From Pelomonas sp. Root1237 (GTDB taxonomy: Bacteria; Pseudomonadota; Gammaproteobacteria; Burkholderiales; Burkholderiaceae_C): a stretch of 64,000 nucleotides of DNA. The DNA lies in contig NZ_LMDK01000012.1 in assembly GCF_001425055.1 (NCBI RefSeq), positions 844,205 to 908,204 on the forward strand. Reading direction: 5' to 3'. Made by a program: the position numbers and the translations under genes. The notes below the pieces were generated by a model. It was not told where the DNA came from. It saw nothing but the letters and a program-made list of their open reading frames with translations, and ran no database searches. Shown here in pieces: positions 38,201 through 49,097 of the stretch (its first letter is position 1; every line of letters starts with the position of its first letter).

Positions 38201-38979
38201 GGGCGAGCCAGCGCGGCGAGTTCCGCTTCGTCGAAGCCGGCCGCGCGGCGGGCTTCGAGATTGAAGGGCGCGCGCAGCTTGGGCGCCTGATGAAGGGTGG
38301 CGAGTTCGGCGTAGGTCGCGATCGGGTCCAGCCCGCGTTGCTCGCACAGGAAGCGGTACCAGCGGTTGCCGGCCAGCACATGGCCGATCTCGTCGTGCAG
38401 GATGACGTCGAGGATCTCGCCGGCTTTTTTGTCACCGGCACCGACGAGCTTGCGCTTGACGGCGGGCGAGGCGTCCAGCCCGCGTGCTTCCAGCGTGCGC
38501 GGCACGAGGGCAATGCGAGCGAGCAAATCGTGTTTCGTCCGCTCGGCCATGTCCCACAGCGCGTTGTGGGCGTCGAAGTCGCCGTAGTCGAAGCCCAGCG
38601 TCAGCAGATGCTCGCGCAGCAGCGTGAAGTGCTTGGCTTCTTCCTGGGCGATGCGCAGCCAGTCGCGGTAGAAGGCCTCGGGCATGCCGGGGAAGCGCCA
38701 GCAGATGTCCAGGGCCAGGTCGATGGCATTCAGCTCGATGTGGGCGATGGCGTGCACCAGGGCCGCGATGCCGGCCGGCGTGCGCAGCGACGGACCTTTG
38801 AGCGTGATGTGCTCGACCAGGCGCGGGCGTGCGGGCCGCCCCGGAATGCCGCCGGGCTCGGGAATCAGCGCGCCGGTATCGACCGGCAGGGCGGCGTCAA
38901 GCGTCAGCGTGGCGGCGGCCTTGGCGGGCGCATCGGCAATCAGGAGGGGGCCGAGCGTGGCCAGGCGGAGGTCGGACAT
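38197..38979 (-). CDS. DUF455 ferritin-like di-metal protein
   Basis: The 260-residue protein has the helices of the DUF455 family with carboxylate/His metal-ligand patterns: [22 protein letters not shown] and HDEIGHV. Relatives are ferritin-like di-iron proteins; some are related to tRNA hydroxylase MiaE-type folds, but the function here is unknown. No Shine-Dalgarno sequence precedes the ATG at 38979; instead a TAGAAT element ends eight bases upstream, suggesting a leaderless transcript. It is divergent from the gamma carbonic anhydrase gene across a 50-base spacer. Confidence 0.86.
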   Translation of the reverse strand: MSDLRLATLGPLLIADAPAKAAATLTLDAALPVDTGALIPEPGGIPGRPARPRLVEHITLKGPSLRTPAGIAALVHAIAHIELNAIDLALDICWRFPGMPEAFYRDWLRIAQEEAKHFTLLREHLLTLGFDYGDFDAHNALWDMAERTKHDLLARIALVPRTLEARGLDASPAVKRKLVGAGDKKAGEILDVILHDEIGHVLAGNRWYRFLCEQRGLDPIATYAELATLHQAPKLRAPFNLEARRAAGFDEAELAALARP

Positions 38980-38987
38980 TGCCCGGG

Positions 38988-38997
38988 ATTCTAAAAT
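38988..38997. promoter_or_regulatory. Overlapping divergent -10 elements (DUF455 and gamma carbonic anhydrase)
   Basis: On the minus strand TAGAAT occupies 38993-38988, with eight bases to the DUF455 start. On the plus strand TAAAAT occupies 38992-38997, 32 bases before the gamma carbonic anhydrase ATG at 39030. The two elements share two bases, so RNA polymerase could not occupy both at once. Confidence 0.45.
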
Positions 38998-39029
38998 CCG
39001 CCCTTTTGCGCGTTTTGCGCGAGGCCGCG

Positions 39030-39554
39030 ATGGCGATTTACCAGCTCGACGAGCACCTCCCCGACGTGGCTGATTCCGCCTGGGTGGCCGACAGCGCCGA
39101 GGTCATCGGTCGCGTGACGCTGGGGGAGGGCGTCAGCATCTGGTTCAACGCCGTGCTGCGCGGCGACAGCGACACGCTGACGATTGGCGCGGGCAGCAAC
39201 GTCCAGGACGGCTCGGTGCTGCATGCCGACCATGGCTTCCCGCTCGTCCTCGGTCAGAACGTCACCGTGGGCCACCAGGTCATGCTGCATGGCTGCACGG
39301 TCGGCGACGAAAGCCTCATCGGCATCGGCGCGGTGGTCTTGAATGGCGCGCGCATCGGCCGCAATTGCATCGTCGGTGCCGGCGCGCTGGTGACCGAAGG
39401 CAAGGAGTTTCCGGACGGCTCTCTGATCGTTGGCGCGCCGGCCAAGGTCGTGCGTGAACTCAGCGAAGCCCAGATTGCCGGGCTCAAGGCCAGCGCCACC
39501 CACTATGTCAACAACGGCCGCCGTTATGCGGCCGGCCTGAAAAGAATCCGATGA
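39030..39554 (+). CDS. Gamma-carbonic-anhydrase-like hexapeptide-repeat protein
   Basis: The 174-residue left-handed beta-helix protein resembles YrdA/PaaY/CaiE-type gamma carbonic anhydrase homologues. Metal-site histidines appear at H65 (LHAD), H82 (GHQ) and H87 (LHGC). The hexapeptide repeats run from [16 protein letters not shown] through [10 protein letters not shown]. Catalytic activity of this subfamily is variable. The start at 39030 fits the family's [11 protein letters not shown] beginning. It overlaps hslO by four bases (ATGA). Confidence 0.9.
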   Translation: MAIYQLDEHLPDVADSAWVADSAEVIGRVTLGEGVSIWFNAVLRGDSDTLTIGAGSNVQDGSVLHADHGFPLVLGQNVTVGHQVMLHGCTVGDESLIGIGAVVLNGARIGRNCIVGAGALVTEGKEFPDGSLIVGAPAKVVRELSEAQIAGLKASATHYVNNGRRYAAGLKRIR

Positions 39555-40510
39555 GTGAACTGCACAAATTCCTGTTCGACGGCCTGCCCGTGCGCGGCAT
39601 GCTCGTGCGCCTGACCGAGGGCTGGCGCGAGCTGCTGAGCCGCCGCGAGCCCGGTCAGGAATACCCGCCCGAACTGCGCGACCTGCTCGGCCAGATGAGC
39701 GCCGCGGCCGTGCTGATGCAGGCCAACATCAAGTTCAACGGCGCGCTGGTGCTGCAGATCTTTGGCGACGGCCCGGTCAAGCTCGCCGTGGCCGAGGCTC
39801 AACCCGACCTGAGCTTTCGCGCGACGGCCAAGTGCGTCGGCGAACTCGCGCCCGGCGCCGACCTGCCCGCCATGCTCAATGTGCACGGCCAGGGCCGCTG
39901 CGCGATCACGCTGGACCCCAAAGACAAATTCCCCGGCCAGCAGCCCTACCAGGGCGTCGTGCCCCTGCACGGCGACCACCGCGAGCCCCTGTACAAGCTC
40001 TCCGAGGTGCTGGAGCACTACATGCTGCAGTCCGAGCAGCTCGACACCCGGCTGGTGCTGGCCGCCAATGGCGACATCGCCGCCGGCCTGTTGATCCAGC
40101 GGCTGCCGGTCGAAGGCGAGGGCAACCTCGAAGGAAAACGCAACGAGGATGACATCGGGCTGTCCGAGGGCTTCAACCGCGTCGCCATCCTCGCGGGCAC
40201 GCTGACCGCCGAAGAGCTGCTGACGCTGGACGCCGACACCATCCTGCGCCGCCTGTTCTGGGAGGAGACGGTGACCCGTTTCGAGCCCCAGGCGCCGCAT
40301 TTCGCCTGCACTTGCTCGCGGGAGCGTGTGAGCCAGATGCTGCGCGGCCTGGGCCGCGACGAGGCCGACAGCGTGCTGGCCGAGCGCGGCGAGATCGAGA
40401 TCGGCTGCGACTTCTGCGGCCGGCACTACCGCTTCGACGCGGTGGATGTCGGCGCGCTGTTCACGCCCGCCGGACGCCAGCCGGACGGCGCCGAAGGCAC
40501 GCTTCAATAG
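39551..40510 (+). CDS. hslO: Redox-regulated molecular chaperone Hsp33
   Basis: The 319-residue protein has the Hsp33 N-terminal fold and the C-terminal zinc/redox switch: CxC at C253 and C255 and CxxC at C286 and C289. Under oxidative stress the cysteines release zinc and activate holdase activity in the cytoplasm. The coupling to a gamma carbonic anhydrase homologue is common in Betaproteobacteria. It is slightly longer than E. coli Hsp33 (292). Confidence 0.95.
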   Translation: MSELHKFLFDGLPVRGMLVRLTEGWRELLSRREPGQEYPPELRDLLGQMSAAAVLMQANIKFNGALVLQIFGDGPVKLAVAEAQPDLSFRATAKCVGELAPGADLPAMLNVHGQGRCAITLDPKDKFPGQQPYQGVVPLHGDHREPLYKLSEVLEHYMLQSEQLDTRLVLAANGDIAAGLLIQRLPVEGEGNLEGKRNEDDIGLSEGFNRVAILAGTLTAEELLTLDADTILRRLFWEETVTRFEPQAPHFACTCSRERVSQMLRGLGRDEADSVLAERGEIEIGCDFCGRHYRFDAVDVGALFTPAGRQPDGAEGTLQ

Positions 40511-40650
40511 TTCTGAGGTCGTTCAGCGTTTCCATTGCGCAACGGGCCTCATGCCTTCTGAGGATGCCCGGCAGCCTAGTGATTGACGCCACTGCCCCGA
40601 GCTGAGACTTTCGCCTTTTGGCCCCTTCTTGAAAGGGCCAGGAGGCGACA

Positions 40651-43600
40651 GTGGCCGACAAGGGCGGATTTGGCAGCTTCCCGTGGGCAAGTGCCGCGGT
40701 GCTGGTGGCCTTCGTGGCCAGCACCCAGCTCGTGCCCCATGCCTTCGAACCGCTGCGGCCCGCCGAGAAGGCCCGCGCCCAGGCGCCGCTGGACCCGGAT
40801 CTGGACGTCAACGCCCGCCTCTGGGAAGACCCGTTCACTGCGCTGCGCCGCTACGAGACGGAACGGGCGGAGCGCTGCGAGCGCGTGCGCAAGCAAACCT
40901 CGCAAACCCTGGACATCGACTGCCGCGACCGCGTGGCCGAGGTGCGTGACCCGCAGCGCATGCTGGCCAAGCTGGACCGCGACCACGACCAGCGCCTGGA
41001 CGACACCCTCATCATCATGGGCCTGCTGCCCGGCGCCGATTTCGTGGGTGCCGAGGAGGCGCGGCGGCGTGTGCGCTACGCGACGCTGGCCGGCCTGCTG
41101 GCCCAGGACTATGTGCCCGACAACGCGGAGCGGCTCAGCCTGCTGGAGTTCAACCTGCTGGAGGCGGCCGCTCCGGCCGAGGCGGCGTCAGTGGCTTCAG
41201 CAGCATCGGCGGCCTCCCGGCCCGCTGCCGCCGACAAGCAGGCGCGCGCGGCCAAGGACAACTTCGTCGTGCCCTACGAGCTGTTGTCGGCGCGCTCGGA
41301 GCACCGCCGCAAGCCCGACGGCGAGGGCGATGCCAAGGCCGACAAGCCGCGCCGCTATGGCCAGATCGCCTTGCTGTGGGTGGACGAGAATTCCCTGCCC
41401 AACCGCAAGCTGGATGCCCTGGCCCGGCTGACCCAGCAGCTGATGGGCAGGCCGGCCCGCGACCTTGCGGCACCGGGTGGATCAGACGGGCAGCGCCTGC
41501 CCAGCCTGGCCGTCATCGGCCCTTCGTCGACCGACGCGCTACGCGCCGCACTGATGGACCTGCGCTGCGCGGCCGACCGCAAGAACGCCGCCGCCGATGC
41601 CCTCAGCCCTGCGGCCAGCGCGGCGGCCGCACGCTGCAGCTCGGGCGTGGCGGGTGCCGTGCGGGGCCTCGCGCCCGACCTGCAGGAGGGCTACGAGCTG
41701 CTGTCGCGTGCCGAGTTCTACAACTCGGCCTCGACGGCACCCAACAGCATGATCGCGGAGCTCAGCGACCAGAAGCTCGAGTCCTTCGTCACCGACCAGT
41801 TCAACCGCATCACCGGCGTCAACCCGGTGCGGCCGGTGCAGATGGTGCGCACCATCGGTACCGACGCCGAGCTCATCAAGCGCATCGTCGCCGAGCTCGG
41901 CCTGCGCCTGCCGCATGAGGGCCGGCGCGTCGTCATCGTTGCCGAGCGGGATTCCCTCTATGCCCAGTCCCTGGTCAGCGAGCTGCGCTACCGCCTGCCC
42001 GAGGGGCGGCCGCAGAGCCAGCCGCTGAAGATCGAGGTCATCTATTTCTTCCGTGGCATCGACGGCATCACGACGCGCGAGGCCGGCACCGCCGCCGCAG
42101 CCGGGCCGGCGGCCAAGAGCGCGCCGCTGGAATGGCCCGAGAGCCGTGACCAGCTCGACTATCTGCGCCGCCTCGGGGCCGGGCTCAAGCGCAGCGAGGC
42201 CGACTCAAGCCGCCTGCCCATCGGTGCCATCGGCATCTTTGCCAACGACGTGCACGACAAGCTGCTCGTTCTGCAGGCCCTGCACGAGGATTTCTCCGAC
42301 CGCATGTTCTTCACGACGGACATGGACGCGCGCTATCTGCACCCCCGCACCCAGGCTTTCACGCGCAACCTGGTTGTTGCCAGCAGCCTGCCCCTGGCCT
42401 TCTACCCGCCCGCGGCAGGGGCACCGCACGGCGCCGTCGACCTGCAGGCCGGCACGCCGCCGCTGCGCGACATCTACCAGGCCAGCACCTATGCCGCCGC
42501 CCGCCGGGCCGGCTGCCGCAGCGAGAGCTGCAAGCGCGACGAGAGGCTGTCGCTGGAGCCGGCCCTGCAGAAGCCCTCGCTGTACGAGGTGGGCCGTTCC
42601 AGCGCAGTGCCGCTGGCTGGCTATGCGCTGGAGGCCCAGCCGACGCCACCGAGCGCGGGGCGCCACGGCCTGGCCGTGCTGATGGTGGTCGTGATGAGTT
42701 GCGCGCTGCTTGTCTGGCCGTCCACGCCGGCGATCCGGCAGGCGCGCCGTGTCTTCCTGCGCGAGCCGACGATGGACAACCAGCCGCAGATGGACATGAC
42801 GTCCATCGTGCTGGTGGCCCTGCATGCCGGCGTGTTCGCCTACGTGCTGGCCAGCCTCATCGAATTCCTGCTGCCCAGCCAGCTCGGTTTCGTTCATGCC
42901 CTGCTGCTGGCCAGCCTGGCTGCTTTCGGGGCACTGCTGGCCGTGCTGCCGGCTTTGCTGCTGGCGCGGCGCGAGCAGCCAGCGCCGCCCGACCAGCGCG
43001 CTGGCGTCGACCGCCTGCATCTCGTCGTCGTGCTGCTGGTGGTGGGGGTCTGGCTGTGGCTGGCCTGGCCGGCCGGCGGATGGAACCAGGCCGGCGTCTG
43101 CGACAGCTGCGAGCCGGTGGCCTGGCTGGAAGGCGTCAGCGCCTGGCCTTCGCATCTCATCCACCTGCTGGCGCTGTTCGCCATCCTGTGGACGCTGGAC
43201 TGGGCCTGGGCCGACTCGCTCAACCAGCTCCGCCACGACTCCGACTGGCTGCGGCTGCCGCGGCCCGTGCCCAAGCCCGTCGTGCGCAGCGACATGCGCC
43301 AGCTGTTGCGCGGCTGGTTCGAGCATGTCAGCGTGTTGTTCTGGAAGCCCGGCGTCGGCTACAGCTGCGACTTTGACGAGCTCTGGCAGGAGTACGGCGA
43401 GCGCGGCGAGGCCCGCCCGCGCGCCGCACGCACCCTGGTCTGGTACGGGCTCACGCTGAGCTGCGTCGGGCTGCTCTTCCTGTGCCTGTCCGAAGGGCAG
43501 ATTCCCGAGGTGCCCGTGCGCGGCGACGAGCACCGCCAGATGGTGAGTGCCACGCTCTACGCCATCCTGCTGCTGCTGCCGCTGCTCATCGTCGCGGTGG

Positions 43601-44241
43601 CCGACGCGACGGTGCTGCTGGTGCGCTTCGTGCATCACATGAATGCCGGGCGCACTTTCTATCCCGAAAGCACTATCGAGATGTTTGCCAAGTCCCTGGG
43701 CGAGGAGCACAGGGCCTTGTGGGCGCAGCGCTTCAGCGCCCGGCCCGAGGACCGCAGCAAGGACGGCGGCGGCTTCGCGGTGCACACGCTGCTCGACGAC
43801 TGGATCGACATCCAGGTCGTGGCTCGGCGCAGCACGCCGGTGGCCCGCCTCGTCATCGGCCCCTTCGTCGTGCTGGCCCTGCTGGTCGTCGCGCGCAGCC
43901 GGCTGTTCGACAACTGGTCGCTGACGCCGGCCATCGCCGTCGGCGTCAGCTTCTACATCGCCGCGCTCATCGGCCTGACGCTGCTGCTCAAGCGCGCCGC
44001 CGAGACGACGCGCCGCCGGGCGCTGGCGTCCATGCAGGCCGATCTGCGCTGGCTGGCGGGCAGCGGCAAACCGCTGTCCGACCTCGTCGAGCCCTACAAG
44101 CGGCTGATCGTGTCGGTCGAGAACGAGCAGTGCGGTGCGTTCGCCTCCTTCTTCGACCAGCCCCTGCTCAAGGCCATCCTCGTGCCCCTGGGGGGAGCGG
44201 GCGGTACGCAGCTGTTCGACTACCTGCTGCTCGGCCGCTAG
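40651..44241 (+). CDS. Giant multi-pass membrane protein with a periplasmic-binding-like domain, function unknown
   Basis: The 1196-residue product starts at a GTG with AGGAGG at 40640-40645; a hairpin (40619-40640) abuts that site. Parts: one membrane segment (about 13-29), a long soluble region with an Ala-rich linker near 170-205, and a central domain (about 233-640). The central domain carries LAVIGPSSTDALR, RRVVIVAERDSLYAQSLV and AIGIFANDVHDKLLVLQAL...FFTTDMDARYLHP, which reads like a type-1 periplasmic-binding (ANF-receptor/branched-chain amino-acid) fold. About nine or ten membrane segments follow from residue 670 on, with a cytoplasmic loop between two of them. I do not recognise a named family. 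The pattern suggests a sensor or transporter with its own ligand-binding domain. A small LNPQPLPP-motif gene follows. Confidence 0.75.
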   Translation: MADKGGFGSFPWASAAVLVAFVASTQLVPHAFEPLRPAEKARAQAPLDPDLDVNARLWEDPFTALRRYETERAERCERVRKQTSQTLDIDCRDRVAEVRDPQRMLAKLDRDHDQRLDDTLIIMGLLPGADFVGAEEARRRVRYATLAGLLAQDYVPDNAERLSLLEFNLLEAAAPAEAASVASAASAASRPAAADKQARAAKDNFVVPYELLSARSEHRRKPDGEGDAKADKPRRYGQIALLWVDENSLPNRKLDALARLTQQLMGRPARDLAAPGGSDGQRLPSLAVIGPSSTDALRAALMDLRCAADRKNAAADALSPAASAAAARCSSGVAGAVRGLAPDLQEGYELLSRAEFYNSASTAPNSMIAELSDQKLESFVTDQFNRITGVNPVRPVQMVRTIGTDAELIKRIVAELGLRLPHEGRRVVIVAERDSLYAQSLVSELRYRLPEGRPQSQPLKIEVIYFFRGIDGITTREAGTAAAAGPAAKSAPLEWPESRDQLDYLRRLGAGLKRSEADSSRLPIGAIGIFANDVHDKLLVLQALHEDFSDRMFFTTDMDARYLHPRTQAFTRNLVVASSLPLAFYPPAAGAPHGAVDLQAGTPPLRDIYQASTYAAARRAGCRSESCKRDERLSLEPALQKPSLYEVGRSSAVPLAGYALEAQPTPPSAGRHGLAVLMVVVMSCALLVWPSTPAIRQARRVFLREPTMDNQPQMDMTSIVLVALHAGVFAYVLASLIEFLLPSQLGFVHALLLASLAAFGALLAVLPALLLARREQPAPPDQRAGVDRLHLVVVLLVVGVWLWLAWPAGGWNQAGVCDSCEPVAWLEGVSAWPSHLIHLLALFAILWTLDWAWADSLNQLRHDSDWLRLPRPVPKPVVRSDMRQLLRGWFEHVSVLFWKPGVGYSCDFDELWQEYGERGEARPRAARTLVWYGLTLSCVGLLFLCLSEGQIPEVPVRGDEHRQMVSATLYAILLLLPLLIVAVADATVLLVRFVHHMNAGRTFYPESTIEMFAKSLGEEHRALWAQRFSARPEDRSKDGGGFAVHTLLDDWIDIQVVARRSTPVARLVIGPFVVLALLVVARSRLFDNWSLTPAIAVGVSFYIAALIGLTLLLKRAAETTRRRALASMQADLRWLAGSGKPLSDLVEPYKRLIVSVENEQCGAFASFFDQPLLKAILVPLGGAGGTQLFDYLLLGR

Positions 44242-44430
44242 AACAGCGGCGCTGATGCGATCTGGCAATTTCAAGCCCTAGAACCGCGGGCCGACCGGTC
44301 TGCACTTCCCCCCTCCATACGATGGTGTTTGCTGTCAGGGCGACTAGCCTGTTAGAGCGGCCGCCCCGATTCGAGGCCCCCGTCGGGCGCTCCCGGCATC
44401 GCCGTTCCATGCCGGTCACTGGAGTGAAGC

Positions 44431-44892
44431 ATGACATCCGATCAACGACTGCTGGCCCTGATCGGCCGCCGGCTACCGGCCATCTTCGACGTCATCCCAC
44501 GCGGGCCCCAGGGCCTGTCCGTGCATGATCGCGTCAGCGCCGTGGCATTGAATCCCCAGCCGCTGCCGCCCGAGCACATAGGCGCGGCGCTGGCGCAGGA
44601 GTTCGCCCACATGGCCTGGGTGAGCGACCGACTGGGCCTGAACTGGAAGACCATGGGCCAGGATCTGGACGACTGGTGCCCCACGCAACCGCGCAAGATC
44701 AAGTTCCCCGTTGGTTGGCCGCCCGTGCCCGAGCCCGATCCGCATCCGAACTGGCTGGCCGAGCTGCACCTGGGCTTTGCGGCCAAGCTGTCGGCGATCT
44801 CCGCCGAAAATGCCGGCACGCCACTGGCCGCCACGCTGGACCGCGCCGTCAATCGATCCATCGACGCGCTGTCGCAGTTGCAGGCGAAGTGA
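44431..44892 (+). CDS. Small LNPQPLPP-motif hypothetical protein
   Basis: The 153-residue soluble protein carries the conserved octapeptide LNPQPLPP at residues 40-47, a motif seen in many uncharacterised bacterial proteins. It also has a Pro-rich stretch WPPVPEPDPHPNW. GGAG lies eight bases before the ATG. No signal peptide or membrane segment is visible. It lies 189 bases after the giant membrane protein in the same direction and ends three bases before the convergent nicotinamide riboside kinase gene. Function unknown; a link to the membrane protein is inferred from position only. Confidence 0.72.
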   Translation: MTSDQRLLALIGRRLPAIFDVIPRGPQGLSVHDRVSAVALNPQPLPPEHIGAALAQEFAHMAWVSDRLGLNWKTMGQDLDDWCPTQPRKIKFPVGWPPVPEPDPHPNWLAELHLGFAAKLSAISAENAGTPLAATLDRAVNRSIDALSQLQAK

Positions 44893-44895
44893 AGC

Positions 44896-45411
44896 TCAGC
44901 GGGCCGGTGCGCCCACGGCCTGCGCGGCCTGAGCGAGACGGCTCGCTTCGTCGCCGCAGATGTCGACCCAGGGCAGGCCCTGGGCCGACAGTGCTGCGCG
45001 CAACCGGCCGTCGAAACGCGACCGCACCTCGGGGCCGTCGCGCTGGATGCCGTCGGCCAGCCAGGGGAGGTCAGGCGCGCACAGCAGCGTCAGCGCGCAG
45101 CGGCGCTGGAAGGCCAGCGCGGGGACGAGCAGGCTGTCGTCGCCGAAGTAGTGCTGGCTGCACAGTGCCGTGATCAGCGGCGTGGTGTCGCAGAAGACCA
45201 GTTCATGCGCCCGCGCCGCGGCCTCGATGCGCGCGGCCTGCTCGGCAGCGATGTGGGCCTGCTCGTGCTGCAGCGGTGTGCGGCCATGGGCGTCGCACCA
45301 TTCGCGCAGGTATTCGCTGACGAGCCCGGCATTGAAGCGGGCCGCCAGCGCCTCGGCCAGCGTGGACTTGCCGGTGCATTCGGCACCCAACAAGGCAATC
45401 ATCCTTGCCAT
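44896..45411 (-). CDS. Nicotinamide riboside kinase-like AAA/P-loop protein (NadR C-terminal type)
   Basis: The 171-residue P-loop kinase has Walker A GAECTGKST (9-17), YLREWCDAHGRTPLQHEQ and CDTTPLITALCSQHYFGD, the layout of the ribosylnicotinamide kinase domain of NadR. It would phosphorylate nicotinamide riboside to NMN in the cytoplasm. Adenylyltransferase and DNA-binding domains of full NadR are absent. It is the last gene downstream of pnuC, which imports the substrate; this context supports the call. GGAG precedes the ATG. Confidence 0.85.
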   Translation of the reverse strand: MARMIALLGAECTGKSTLAEALAARFNAGLVSEYLREWCDAHGRTPLQHEQAHIAAEQAARIEAAARAHELVFCDTTPLITALCSQHYFGDDSLLVPALAFQRRCALTLLCAPDLPWLADGIQRDGPEVRSRFDGRLRAALSAQGLPWVDICGDEASRLAQAAQAVGAPAR

Positions 45412-45503
45412 GAAGGCTCCGCAAATTGTGCGTGGCCAAGTTCGCCGTGTGGTGGCTGGCCAAGCGACTGCCGTGGAACCGGCTTTGCCGGGCCACTGGC
45501 AGT

Positions 45504-45540
45504 GCCCCCTCGAAGGGGGCGCGCGCAGCGCGTAGGGGGT
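45504..45540. repeat. GC-rich hairpin repeat between pnuC and the kinase gene
   Basis: A perfect 7-bp stem pairs 45504-45510 with 45514-45520, followed by GCGCGCAGCGCG and AGGGGGT that can also pair with the C run. Similar C-run/G-run hairpins occur at gene ends near 3799-3853. It resembles intergenic repeats frequent in Burkholderiales and may reduce read-through from pnuC into the kinase gene. Confidence 0.5.
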
Positions 45541-45544
45541 GAGC

Positions 45545-46153
45545 TCATTTTCTCCAGGCGCGCCAGCCGAACACGCTCATCGGGATGAAGCCCGCGTAGA
45601 GGATCACGGTCAGCCAGTAGCCCTTGAGGCCAAAGAGCACGACGCTGACCACGTTGACGACGATCCAGGTCGGCCAGTTCTCTTCGTACTTGCGCGCCAG
45701 CAGCCATTGGCCAAGCAGGCTGGCGACGGTGGGGAAAGCATCCCAGTAGGGAAGGGGGCTGTCGGTGTTCTTCGCGAGAAAGACGCCGAGCAAGGGCCAG
45801 GCGGCCAGCGTCAGCAGCGCGGGCTTGACGAGGCCTTGCAGGCCGAGGCGGCGTACCTTCAGCGCCTCGCCGTCGCGCGTGCGGCCAAAGCGCCATTGCC
45901 ACCAACCCCACAGCGCCAGTGCTGCGAACACCAGCTGCAGCCCGGCCTCGCCGTAGAGCTTGCCGTCCAGAAACAGCGCGAAATACATCAGCGAGCTGAT
46001 GAGGGCCAGCGGCCAGGCCAGCAGGTGGACGCGCATATTGCAGACCACCATCCAGACGGCCAGCACGAAGGCCACCAGCTCCAGCCAGGAGATGGGGCTG
46101 CCGAATGCTGAGAAGGCCGGCGCAAGAAGCGCCGTCCAGATGGTGGCGGGCAT
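45545..46153 (-). CDS. pnuC: Nicotinamide riboside transporter
   Basis: The 202-residue membrane protein has about seven hydrophobic segments and the PnuC aromatic features (VWMVVCNMRVHLLAWPLAL, GWWQW). PnuC proteins import vitamin B3 forms by facilitated diffusion, trapped by a kinase. The nicotinamide riboside kinase gene directly downstream fits. The start ATG overlaps the ftsB stop by one base. Confidence 0.9.
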   Translation of the reverse strand: MPATIWTALLAPAFSAFGSPISWLELVAFVLAVWMVVCNMRVHLLAWPLALISSLMYFALFLDGKLYGEAGLQLVFAALALWGWWQWRFGRTRDGEALKVRRLGLQGLVKPALLTLAAWPLLGVFLAKNTDSPLPYWDAFPTVASLLGQWLLARKYEENWPTWIVVNVVSVVLFGLKGYWLTVILYAGFIPMSVFGWRAWRK

Positions 46154-46446
46154 CAGCGCTTGATGGAAGACGCTGCAGCCGGCGCCAGCGGCACGAAGAC
46201 TTCGTCGGACTTGATCATGCCCAGCTCGAAGCGGGCCTTCTCCTCGACCATCTCCAGGCCTTCGCGCAGATCACGCAGCTCGGCCTGCAACTGGGCGTTG
46301 CGGGCTCGGGCCTTGTCGTTGTCGGCCTGGGCCTGGCTCAGCTCCTCCCGGAGCTGAGCGACGTGCGGAATGCTGCCCCGGCCCACCCAGAGCTGGGCTT
46401 GGATGGCGATCAGGAAGATCGCCAGGACCGCGGCAAGCGCCTTCAA
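46153..46446 (-). CDS. ftsB: Cell division protein FtsB
   Basis: The 97-residue single-pass protein has an N-terminal membrane segment (about 4-19) and a coiled coil (about 27-70) ending in the ELGMIKSDEVFVPL stretch typical of FtsB. FtsB joins FtsL and FtsQ at the divisome in the periplasm. The gene follows eno by three bases, the conserved eno-ftsB order of Proteobacteria. Confidence 0.93.
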   Translation of the reverse strand: MKALAAVLAIFLIAIQAQLWVGRGSIPHVAQLREELSQAQADNDKARARNAQLQAELRDLREGLEMVEEKARFELGMIKSDEVFVPLAPAAASSIKR

Positions 46447-46449
46447 GCT

Positions 46450-49077
<2,628 letters not shown>

Positions 49078-49097
<20 letters not shown>

